11,329 nt of DNA. Origin: JBEAUL01 sp041161475. GTDB lineage: Bacteria; Pseudomonadota; Gammaproteobacteria; UBA6186; Azoamicaceae. The position numbers and the translations under genes were made by a program. The notes under the pieces are model-generated. The model searched no databases. It saw only the letters and a program-made list of their open reading frames with translations, and was not told the origin of the DNA. The DNA lies in NCBI GenBank assembly GCA_041161475.1, contig JBEAUL010000007.1:1-11329 (forward strand). The letters run 5' to 3'. Below, piece by piece: positions 5,720-11,329 of this stretch; within the stretch, counting starts at the first letter, position 1; every line of letters starts with the position of its first letter.

Positions 5720-6733
5720 ATGTTTTCTATGCTTGGAAATGGATCTTGGGGCACAGCCATTGCCATTCATTTGGCTAAACAAGGTCACCCTGTTTCTTTA
5801 TGGGGTCGCGAGGAAGATTTAACCGCGATCTTAACTGAGCAACGTATCAACACACGCTACTTACCTGGTGTCAAGCTGCCAGACAATATTGCGATTGAGT
5901 CTAGCCTAGCATCCGCGATGGCTGCCTCTAAGCAAATTATTGTTGGTGTACCAAGCCATGCTTTTGCTTCTTTGTTAACGTCAATCAAGCCTTACTGGAC
6001 TGCTGAGCATCGTCTGTTATGGATAACCAAAGGTCTGGATGCAGACAGTGGCGCTTTTTTACACAGCATTGCTGAGCGTATACTCGGGGCTGTTCCCATG
6101 GCCATTTTATCAGGGCCCAGTTTTGCCAAAGAAGTTGCTGTTGGTTTACCTACTGCGGTGGTTGTGGCAACAAAAAATGCCAAATGGGGTCATGATTTGG
6201 TTACCGCTTTTTCAGGACCACAGTTTCGCATATACCCCAGTGATGATTTAATCGGAGTACAAATTGGCAGTGTCGTCAAAAATATCGTGGCGGTAGCTGC
6301 CGGTATTGGAGACGGCCTTGGTTTTGGCGCCAATGCTCGGGCGGCGCTGATTGCCCGTGGCTTGGCCGAGATGATTAGACTGGGTGAAAAGCTGGGTGCG
6401 CAACGCGATACGCTGATAGGTCTTGCAGGTTGCGGGGACATGATTCTCACTTGCACCGATAACCAATCACGAAACCGCCGTTTCGGTTTGGCTCTCGGTA
6501 CCGGAAAAACACAGGACCAAGCAGTAGCCGAAATAGGTCAAGTTGTCGAAGCCATTCACAATGTTGCTCAGGTACATGAATTAGCCTTAAAAACAGGCGC
6601 AGATATGCCAATTACAACCGCTGTGCGCGATATATTGAATCACGTGACCTCCCCTAAAACAGCAGTTGACGCATTGTTTGCTCGCCCAACGAAGGCAGAA
6701 TATTCCTTGGCAAATTGGCATGAAATCGTCTAA
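5720..6733 (+). CDS. gpsA: Glycerol-3-phosphate dehydrogenase [NAD(P)+] GpsA
   Basis: GpsA reduces dihydroxyacetone phosphate to sn-glycerol-3-phosphate, the backbone of membrane phospholipids. The 337 residues match the family. The nucleotide-binding loop is LGNGSWGTA (5-13; the usual form is GAGSWGTA), followed by LWGREEDL, VPSHAF, TKGLD, the GPSFAKEVA block (132-140), GSVVKNIVAVAAGIGDGLGFGANARAAL with the catalytic Lys187, and GCGDMILTCTDNQSRNRRFG. The start is fixed: an in-frame stop (that of secB) sits six bases upstream, so no longer N-terminus is possible. This makes the first beta strand one of the shortest forms. No strong ribosome binding site is seen apart from the purine-rich end of secB, which suggests translational coupling. 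In enterics cysE follows; here a small lipoprotein gene does. Confidence 0.97.
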   Translation: MFSMLGNGSWGTAIAIHLAKQGHPVSLWGREEDLTAILTEQRINTRYLPGVKLPDNIAIESSLASAMAASKQIIVGVPSHAFASLLTSIKPYWTAEHRLLWITKGLDADSGAFLHSIAERILGAVPMAILSGPSFAKEVAVGLPTAVVVATKNAKWGHDLVTAFSGPQFRIYPSDDLIGVQIGSVVKNIVAVAAGIGDGLGFGANARAALIARGLAEMIRLGEKLGAQRDTLIGLAGCGDMILTCTDNQSRNRRFGLALGTGKTQDQAVAEIGQVVEAIHNVAQVHELALKTGADMPITTAVRDILNHVTSPKTAVDALFARPTKAEYSLANWHEIV

Positions 6734-6810
6734 TCTTAGGTTACGTAGGCGTTTAGAATACGTTTTGCTTTTAATATTTCATCAACTAACTGTATAAGAG
6801 GAATCGTTCC

Positions 6811-6960
6811 ATGAAAAAATTAGCTCGCTTCGTTGCTGTTAGCCTTTTAGCTGCTCCTTTTGTGATGTTGAGTGGTTGTTGCAATAAATGCAAACACCAC
6901 CATCATGCGCACAAGCATCATGTAGTAGAACAAATGCAAAAAGAATGCGGTGGCAAATAA
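6811..6960 (+). CDS. Small Cys/His-rich lipoprotein
   Basis: This is a 49-residue protein with a textbook lipoprotein signal: basic start MKKLARF, hydrophobic core (7-20), and lipobox LSGC with the lipidated Cys at 23. The mature peptide would be only 27 residues and is unusually rich in metal-binding side chains: seven His (29-32, 34, 36, 37) and four Cys (23, 24, 27, 46). The segment CCNKCKHHHHAHKHH starts at the lipidation site. A GAGGA ribosome binding site at 6798-6802 lies eight bases before the ATG, and a strong terminator follows 20 bases after the stop, so the unit is well bounded. Residue 24 is Cys rather than Asp, so nothing marks it for inner-membrane retention by the enteric Lol rule; an outer-membrane location is likely. 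I do not recognise the family. Binding of a transition metal such as zinc, copper, nickel or cobalt is inferred from composition only. The signal peptide, ribosome binding site and terminator make it a credible gene despite its size. Confidence 0.85.
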   Translation: MKKLARFVAVSLLAAPFVMLSGCCNKCKHHHHAHKHHVVEQMQKECGGK

Positions 6961-6980
6961 GTTACCGTAAGCTTTTCGTT

Positions 6981-7012
6981 AAAAAAGCCCCGAACGCGTC
7001 GGGGCTTTTTTT
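6981..7012. terminator. Strong bidirectional intrinsic terminator
   Basis: A6GCCCCGA (6981-6993), a 5-base loop ACGCG, and TCGGGGCT6 (6999-7011) form a perfect 13-bp stem with a GC-rich core and a run of seven T at 7006-7012. The A-run gives an equal T-run on the opposite strand. It therefore ends both the plus-strand lipoprotein transcript and the minus-strand folB-folKP transcript, whose genes converge here. Confidence 0.95.
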
Positions 7013-7024
7013 GCCTATTCTTTT

Positions 7025-8344
7025 TTACCAAGGCCCTTCTGCGGCATACTGTGCAGCCAAATAACGGGAATGCCAGTCAACTGCATGCACTCTAATGTAA
7101 TCTACCTTGGCACGATGTAAAGCCCCAGAAATCCCTAGGGTCTCTACGTCTCTTTCTGAGGCATACACCTGAGTAAAGGCTTGCATAAAAGACTTCCGAG
7201 AATGACCTACCAAGATCTGAACCCCCAGTGCACGTAAGCGTGCTATTTGCTTAATGAGTTGTAAAGACTGCCCCACTGTTTTACCAAAACCAATGCCCGG
7301 ATCTAAAATAATCTGCTCTTCGCGCATACCCGCTGCCACCAGTTGCCGTATTTTATTTGTACCCCATTGATACAAGGTATCAATGACCGCTTCACTGTAT
7401 GGTAAATGCTGTTCAGGGTCTACCGGCACAGTCAGCGCATGCATAAAGACCCCTCGCTTGCCTGTTGCAACCAGTAAGTCGATTAAACCGGCATCTGCCC
7501 CACCAGACACATCGTTTATCCAATCCACATTGAATGATTCAATTGCTTGTTTGGCAACCGCCGTATGGTAGGTATCAATACTCCAGTGTACTGACTGCCT
7601 TTTAGGGAGAGAAGCCAGCGTTGTTAATACGGGCTGAAGCCGTTCCCATTCGGCTTTAGGACCACACACCACAGCCCTGGGTCTTGTTGATTGCGCCCCT
7701 ATATCAATGACAGTGGCACCACTGTCAATCAAGGACTCGATATGTTGGCATGCCATATCGGGAACAATATAACTTCCCCCATCCGAAAATGAATCTGGCG
7801 TAATATTGGCGATACCCACCAATTGAGTGTGCGGTGCAAAAACACGGTGTAATAGGGCTTTGTTGCTGTTTAAAGAGGCATCTGCCAATGCCAAGACACT
7901 TGTTTTAGAGACTGGACACACCCACTCAGGGCAAAGTTCTAATAAAGGTAGCAATGCAAAAATGCGATGCTGGAGTCCTGGATGAGGAATCGTTAATTCT
8001 GTAGTGTCAATGCATACATCCCCCCACACCAGTATGTCTAAATCTATGGTTCGGGGCGCCCAAGTAAGGTGTTGGCTGTCTCGACCCAACACCTGCTCAA
8101 TTGTTTTGAGTCTACGAAGACAATCTGCAGGGCTCAAGCTTGTCTCAATCAGTACGGCTGTATTGAGATAGGGTTTATCCCATTCAGAGGGTGCATTGGG
8201 AGATAACAGGGCTTTATTTTCGTATAGGCTGGCTTGCCGTTTAATACTTAAACCATTGTGTTCCATACGCATAAGTGCATGCCGGATCCATTCCCAGCGA
8301 TTACCTAGGTTAGAACCCAATCCGATGACAATAGGTTGTTGCAT
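7025..8344 (-). CDS. folKP: Fused HPPK-DHPS (FolK-FolP) of folate synthesis
   Basis: This bifunctional protein of 439 residues performs two successive cytosolic steps of folate synthesis. Residues 1-155 form 6-hydroxymethyl-7,8-dihydropterin pyrophosphokinase: GLGSNLGNR (8-16), YLNTAV (59-64), and APRTIDLDIL (96-105) with Mg-binding Asp101 and Asp103, then IPHPGLQHRIFAL. Residues 173-435 form dihydropteroate synthase, the sulfonamide target: GIANITPDSFSDGG (177-190), VIDIGAQSTRP (212-222), SIDTYH (255-260), WINDVSGG (275-282), ILDPGIGFGKT (346-356) with Lys355, and GHSRKSF (380-386). Both active sites look intact. The joint is short (about 156-172), so this is a true fusion. A similar HPPK-DHPS fusion is known from Francisella tularensis; most Gammaproteobacteria encode the two separately. 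Its ATG overlaps the folB stop by one base (TAATG), which implies translational coupling. It ends 12 bases past a bidirectional terminator. Confidence 0.96.
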   Translation of the reverse strand: MQQPIVIGLGSNLGNRWEWIRHALMRMEHNGLSIKRQASLYENKALLSPNAPSEWDKPYLNTAVLIETSLSPADCLRRLKTIEQVLGRDSQHLTWAPRTIDLDILVWGDVCIDTTELTIPHPGLQHRIFALLPLLELCPEWVCPVSKTSVLALADASLNSNKALLHRVFAPHTQLVGIANITPDSFSDGGSYIVPDMACQHIESLIDSGATVIDIGAQSTRPRAVVCGPKAEWERLQPVLTTLASLPKRQSVHWSIDTYHTAVAKQAIESFNVDWINDVSGGADAGLIDLLVATGKRGVFMHALTVPVDPEQHLPYSEAVIDTLYQWGTNKIRQLVAAGMREEQIILDPGIGFGKTVGQSLQLIKQIARLRALGVQILVGHSRKSFMQAFTQVYASERDVETLGISGALHRAKVDYIRVHAVDWHSRYLAAQYAAEGPW

Positions 8345-8766
8345 TAGCCTGTCTCCGCATCGTTATACCCATTATCTGCACAAATACGGATGCCTCCCAA
8401 TACACTCGGAATGGGCGGGCATACTTTCGTTACCCCAATCGCAACAAACCCACGATATCCTTTCACCCCTAAGTATTGATCGATATATTCTACCAAAACG
8501 GTTGCTAAGCGTTCTAGCAAATGAAAAGTAGTAGACTGCGCCATATCCTTTAGGCCTTCTAGGAGGCGTTGATAACAAAAGGTATCTTCCAAATTATCGG
8601 TTTGTGCGCCTGTCGGAGGATTGTTTAAGCGAATGGATACATCAACATCGATGGGTTGAGGTTTTGCTCTCTCCTCTTCTGTACAACCTATACAGAGCCA
8701 TAGCCTATAGCGACAGACTTGCAGTTGGAAGCGACCTACAGTTACAATGGGTGTAGTATTTATCAT
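8344..8766 (-). CDS. folB: Dihydroneopterin aldolase FolB
   Basis: FolB converts 7,8-dihydroneopterin to 6-hydroxymethyl-7,8-dihydropterin, the substrate of the fused protein encoded next. From ATG 8766 it has 140 residues, somewhat longer than the usual 115-125 because of a short N-terminal lead and a C-terminal tail after GGIRICAD. Family features are the LWLCIGCTEEERAKPQPI segment with the catalytic Glu region (30-32), DTFCYQRLLEGL with Tyr65, TFHLLERLATVL with Glu85, and GVTKVCPPIPSVLGG with Lys114. Overall similarity to the family is moderate, so the related epimerase FolX is a less likely alternative; operon context favours FolB. Other starts are ATG 8784 and TTG 8802, and no start has a clear ribosome binding site. 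The gene is head-to-head with lptM, and its 5' end abuts or overlaps it. Confidence 0.87.
   Translation of the reverse strand: MINTTPIVTVGRFQLQVCRYRLWLCIGCTEEERAKPQPIDVDVSIRLNNPPTGAQTDNLEDTFCYQRLLEGLKDMAQSTTFHLLERLATVLVEYIDQYLGVKGYRGFVAIGVTKVCPPIPSVLGGIRICADNGYNDAETG
8719..8748 (+). promoter_or_regulatory. Weak candidate promoter for lptM inside folB
   Basis: TACAAT at 8743-8748 matches the -10 consensus at five of six positions, with a poor -35 (TTGCAG, 8719-8724) 18 bases upstream. Transcription would start near 8755, shortly before the lptM start codons at 8765 and 8783. Because the two genes are head-to-head with almost no space, any lptM promoter must lie within the folB coding region, which is where this one is. 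Confidence 0.33.
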
Positions 8767-8782
8767 GTTCTGTATGGTACCC

Positions 8783-8944
8783 ATGCATATTGCAAAACAC
8801 AAGAGACATCGTCTTTTTTCATTACTATCTTATTGTATGCTGGGGTTTTGTCTCCTGGCCTCTGTTTTGCTCAGCGCATGCGGGCAGAAGGGCCCTTTGG
8901 CCCTCCCTAAAACCACCCAAAGTAGCGTGACATTGACGGTATAA
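8783..8944 (+). CDS. lptM: LptM-like small lipoprotein (YifL family)
   Basis: A 53-residue lipoprotein with a basic N-terminus (HIAKHKRHR), a hydrophobic stretch (about 11-29) and a lipobox LSAC, followed directly by GQKGPLALP. That matches the CGxKGPLxxP signature of LptM/YifL, the small outer-membrane lipoprotein that assists maturation of the LptD-LptE lipopolysaccharide translocon. The mature part is short (about 23 residues) and lacks the long Pro-rich tail of E. coli LptM; the minimal conserved head is retained. Possible starts are ATG 8747, 8765, 8774 and 8783. ATG 8783 gives the most ordinary signal peptide. Placement just before dapF is the classic location, but lysA, usually between them in pseudomonads, is absent. 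Confidence 0.83.
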   Translation: MHIAKHKRHRLFSLLSYCMLGFCLLASVLLSACGQKGPLALPKTTQSSVTLTV

Positions 8945-8984
8945 TCGCTGACGATCTAAGGGTAGTTAGTTGTAAAGCTATACT
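8940..8984 (+). promoter_or_regulatory. -10-like elements between lptM and dapF
   Basis: The 74-base gap before dapF holds a perfect TATAAT at 8940-8945, overlapping the lptM stop, and a TATACT at 8979-8984. Neither has a recognisable -35 at 16-18 bases. A short inverted repeat TGCGC (8985-8989) / GCGCA (9002-9006) follows. dapF may have its own weak promoter or be read from lptM. Confidence 0.28.
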
Positions 8985-9018
8985 TGCGCCATTGGTTTTC
9001 TGCGCATAAGATTAGAGC

Positions 9019-9831
9019 ATGTTAGTTAATTTTATGAAAATGCATGGATTGGGTAACGACTTTGTCGTGCTCGATCGTATTACTCAAAATTTGTACCTGA
9101 ATAAAACGCAAATTCAATGCATTGCGGACAGAAAATGTGGCATTGGATGTGACCAAGTCATTCTCGTAGAACCGCCCATTCAACCCCAAAGCGATTTTTA
9201 TTACCGTATATTTAACCCCGATGGCACAGAGGTAGAACAGTGCGGGAATGGTGTACGCTGTGCAGCGCGATTTGTCTATGACATGGGTATTATCAAAAAA
9301 ACAAGTTTACTGGCTGACTGTCTTGCCGGCCCTGTTGCTATTCGGCTCGAAAAAAATCACTTATTAACCGTTAACATGGGCATACCAAGCCCAGGAGAAT
9401 GTATCTCCTTTCCTCTGTCTGGCTTTGAAGCGCCTCTCTCTTTTATAAAAGTAGATATGGGCAACCCACACGCGGTTATTTTTGTCCCAAAAGCGGTGAC
9501 ACCCTCCTTTCCTGAAACTTGGCATCGTCTAGAAGAACAAATTTTAAAGACAGGCCTCTTTCAAGATGGCGTCAATATTGAATGGGTTTACATTGACTCA
9601 CCGAATAGTATTCGGGTACGCGTCCTAGAACGCGGTGCTGGAGAAACGCTGGCTTGCGGGTCCGGTGCTTCTGCTTGTGTCGTTGCTGGCAGAAAATTAG
9701 GATTGCTGGACCAAACCGTTAATGTACGATTTTCTATGGGAAAATTACGCATTTCATGGGGGGGCAACGGAACCGCTTTGTTTATGACAGGACCTGCTAT
9801 CGGCGTTTTTCAAGGACGATTTCGCTTATAA
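9019..9831 (+). CDS. dapF: Diaminopimelate epimerase DapF
   Basis: DapF converts LL-diaminopimelate to the meso form, the precursor of both lysine and the peptidoglycan cross-bridge. The 270 residues match the family. It is a pyridoxal-independent racemase with two active-site cysteines, both present: Cys75 in NPDGTEVEQCGNGVRC and Cys213 in RGAGETLACGSGASAC. Other hallmarks are KMHGLGNDFVVLD at the N-terminus, RKCGIGCDQ, DMGNPHAVIFV, and the closing GPAIGVFQG. ATG 9019 gives MLVNFMKMHGLGNDF, comparable with other DapF N-termini; ATG 9034 is an alternative five codons later. The ribosome binding site is weak. lysA, the decarboxylase that uses its product for lysine, is not in the window. Confidence 0.97.
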   Translation: MLVNFMKMHGLGNDFVVLDRITQNLYLNKTQIQCIADRKCGIGCDQVILVEPPIQPQSDFYYRIFNPDGTEVEQCGNGVRCAARFVYDMGIIKKTSLLADCLAGPVAIRLEKNHLLTVNMGIPSPGECISFPLSGFEAPLSFIKVDMGNPHAVIFVPKAVTPSFPETWHRLEEQILKTGLFQDGVNIEWVYIDSPNSIRVRVLERGAGETLACGSGASACVVAGRKLGLLDQTVNVRFSMGKLRISWGGNGTALFMTGPAIGVFQGRFRL

Positions 9832-9914
9832 CACAGACTGAACACAAAAAATATACGTCTAAAACAGATACAATATAACAGTTACCCGCTCACAGGATAC
9901 TTGAGGAATCGCAT

Positions 9915-10595
9915 ATGATGGAACAATCGAGCTTGCCACTGACGGATTTAAGTGTGGCTAAATACCTAAAAAATCACCCCTGCTTTTTTGAAAATTATCC
10001 TGAGTTGCTACTCGAACTGAAAATGACGCATCAGTCAGGTGCTGCCATTTCTTTAATACAGAAACAAGTAGAATTACTTCGTGAACGTTGTCAACATCAA
10101 CAAAAAACGATACAAAATACCCTAGAAATTGCAAGAGAAAATTCTAGCTTATTTGAATCGATTAAACACCTCACGCTGAGATTACTCGAAGTGCGAGATT
10201 ACCCTACTTTAAAAAAAGTGCTTGAAGAACACTTAAGACGTGATTTTGGTGCACATGCGATTGAATTGTTGATTCATGGAGAGGGTGAAGAAAACACAAA
10301 GCCACATGCGCTTGTTGAACTACAACATGACAGCACTCAGACCTATTGCTGTGGCAGAATTAGCCAAACCGAACAACAAGCCTTGTTTCCGACACAACCA
10401 GCGGTACGCTCTTATGCAAAAATTCCCTTATCTTTTTTTAATAAAGAGAAAAACCCCCAAACAGGCCTCTTATTAATTGGGAGCCAACAACCTGATAACT
10501 TTCACCCCAGTAAAGACACCCTATTTTTACAATTTATTGGAAATATGCTAGAAAGAATCTTACCACAATACATAACCGCACTCGAAGGAGCATAG
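9915..10595 (+). CDS. DUF484 family protein (GAF-like)
   Basis: This is a 226-residue member of the DUF484 family, known mainly for lying between dapF and xerC in Gammaproteobacteria; its biochemical role is not established. The N-terminal signature VAKYLKNHPCFFENYPELLLELKMTHQSGAAISLIQKQVELLRER follows the family pattern (about residues 14-58). A predicted coiled coil extends to about 75, and then a GAF-like domain includes CCGRISQTEQQALFP, the AKIPLSFF strand and GLLLIGSQQPDNFHPSKDTLFLQFIGNMLERILP near the C-terminus. The ATG is preceded by GAGGA at 9903-9907 with a 7-base spacer. Unusually, the next gene is not xerC but a hemX-like gene, starting one base after this stop with its ribosome binding site (AAGGAG, 10585-10590) inside this gene. 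The upstream gap (9832-9914) has TACAAT and TATAAC -10-like sequences near 9869-9879 but no good -35. Confidence 0.92.
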   Translation: MMEQSSLPLTDLSVAKYLKNHPCFFENYPELLLELKMTHQSGAAISLIQKQVELLRERCQHQQKTIQNTLEIARENSSLFESIKHLTLRLLEVRDYPTLKKVLEEHLRRDFGAHAIELLIHGEGEENTKPHALVELQHDSTQTYCCGRISQTEQQALFPTQPAVRSYAKIPLSFFNKEKNPQTGLLLIGSQQPDNFHPSKDTLFLQFIGNMLERILPQYITALEGA

Positions 10596-10596
10596 A

Positions 10597-11329
10597 ATGG
10601 CCTCTGATATCTCTTCTTCCAACAAAAAATCTTGTTGCTGGCTAGGTCATTCCTGCTGGCTGAAAATGGTATTCGGCTTAGTTGTGATTGGTGCCGGAAC
10701 GGGCTTGTACTTTAAGCATGCACGCATGGAACGTGAGATCGCTTCTTTATCCAATCAAATAAAAAAAGGAACCCCCGGACAATTACAAACCCAATTAGAT
10801 ACACTCGATATGCTGATGAACATCGCGGAGATACAGCTCAATACCTTTGGAGATAAAGGTTCAGCCTTGTCTTATCTGTCTCGAGCCAATGAACAAGTGC
10901 GACTATTACCCGAAACCCCTGAACAACGGGCCCTACAAGAAGCTTTAAAGGACGCGACACAAAAAATCACGGCAATTGAAATTGTGCCTTTACAAACGGT
11001 TTCTGACAAACTGGATGCCTTAATTGAACAATCTCGCGGCCTAACCGTTGTCCAAATAGCAACGAATGCTGTAGCTACTTCGCCAAAGACAGATGCGACA
11101 GTGGACACACAACAACCTACAGCAAACCCAACGACAAGCGTGTCCCCTGAAAAAGAGAAAGATTGGCAAGAAAAATTACAAGAAGGATGGGTACAGCTCA
11201 AAAGCTTAGTTAAATCTGAGGATAAAGGCAAATCTGACAATCTTGTCGAATCTTGGTTAGTGCCAGCAAAATTGGGTATTCAGTTAGAAGAAATTAAATT
11301 GGCTGCCTTTTATCATGATGACAATTACT
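10597..11329 (+). CDS. hemX: HemX-like membrane protein, 5' part
   Basis: The frame opens at ATG 10597 and runs off the window after 244 residues. AAGGAG at 10585-10590, six bases before the ATG, is the best ribosome binding site in the region. A short cytoplasmic N-terminus with three Cys (13, 14, 20) and two Trp leads into one membrane helix (about 22-39). A periplasmic part follows with a helical region (RMEREIASLSNQIKK), a repeat-like helical segment (about 65-130), a Thr/Pro/Gln-rich linker (about 155-185) and a segment starting WQEKLQEGWVQLKSLV that leads to LGIQLEEIKLAAFYHDDNY. This layout matches HemX, annotated as uroporphyrinogen-III C-methyltransferase although it lacks the methyltransferase fold; its role in heme synthesis is unclear. 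The family normally sits between hemD and hemY. Here it follows a DUF484 gene, and hemC is 9 kb away. Identity is inferred from architecture and weak motifs, so a different single-pass coiled-coil protein cannot be excluded. Confidence 0.78.
   Translation, partial: MASDISSSNKKSCCWLGHSCWLKMVFGLVVIGAGTGLYFKHARMEREIASLSNQIKKGTPGQLQTQLDTLDMLMNIAEIQLNTFGDKGSALSYLSRANEQVRLLPETPEQRALQEALKDATQKITAIEIVPLQTVSDKLDALIEQSRGLTVVQIATNAVATSPKTDATVDTQQPTANPTTSVSPEKEKDWQEKLQEGWVQLKSLVKSEDKGKSDNLVESWLVPAKLGIQLEEIKLAAFYHDDNY

Noticed and set aside
5992..6466. Antisense and out-of-frame ORFs within gpsA
   Set aside because: They overlap the most conserved part of GpsA and show low-complexity composition typical of shadow frames.
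6734..6810. Promoter for the Cys/His-rich lipoprotein (TTGCTT 6765-6770, TATAAG 6793-6798)
   Set aside because: The spacing is 22 bases and the -10 would place the start site inside the ribosome binding site; no better pair was found, so no promoter is called.
8719..8910. 63-codon plus-strand frame overlapping lptM
   Set aside because: The neighbouring frame encodes a proper signal peptide, lipobox and the LptM head motif; this one does not.
10872..11240. 122-codon minus-strand ORF opposite hemX
   Set aside because: It is Ser/Cys-rich without a domain and lies entirely opposite the plus-strand frame, which has a strong ribosome binding site and continuous HemX-like architecture.
1..11329. 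Defence island, prophage, insertion sequence, CRISPR array, tRNA or riboswitch
   Set aside because: No direct-repeat array, transposase or integrase, tRNA-like fold or long structured leader was seen; nearly all sequence is accounted for by housekeeping genes with no gene-free gap above 300 bases.

Overview
The window looks like a piece of a gammaproteobacterial chromosome. It carries housekeeping genes only: no insertion sequence, phage gene, CRISPR array, tRNA or rRNA was recognised. The call rests on SecB, a YibN-like membrane rhodanese next to grxC-secB-gpsA, dapF followed by a DUF484 gene, and a HemX-type membrane protein, a combination typical of Gammaproteobacteria. Gene order departs from the well-known enteric and pseudomonad layouts, and folK and folP are fused as in Francisella. 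This suggests a divergent, perhaps host-associated lineage (Legionellales, Francisella or Coxiella type), but the genus cannot be settled from the window.

Layout. (1) 1-557: 3' end of a ctpA-type S41 processing protease. (2) 565-2206, minus strand: a serine esterase and hemC (hydroxymethylbilane synthase) with overlapping or abutting ends; hemC converges on ctpA across a hairpin that holds the ends of both genes. (3) 2244-3824: gpmI, the cofactor-independent phosphoglycerate mutase. (4) 3825-4375: an unrecognised small ORF with its own promoter-like signals. (5) 4382-6733, plus strand: YibN-like rhodanese, grxC, secB and gpsA. (6) 6811-6960: a 49-residue Cys/His-rich lipoprotein, followed by a strong bidirectional terminator. 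(7) 7025-8766, minus strand: folB and fused folK-folP. (8) 8783-11329, plus strand: lptM, dapF, a DUF484 gene and the 5' part of hemX.

The genes cover envelope proteolysis (CtpA), protein export (SecB, probably YibN), glycerophospholipid precursor supply (GpsA), LPS transport (LptM), meso-DAP and lysine supply (DapF), tetrahydrofolate synthesis (FolB, FolK-FolP), heme synthesis (HemC, HemX), glycolysis (GpmI) and thiol redox (GrxC). Common partners are absent from their usual places: envC after gpmI, hemD between hemC and hemX, lysA before dapF, and xerC after the DUF484 gene.

The most novel-looking items are the tiny Cys/His-rich lipoprotein, the unrecognised ORF after gpmI, and the dapF-DUF484-hemX junction. 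I found no convincing new multi-gene defence or mobile system.
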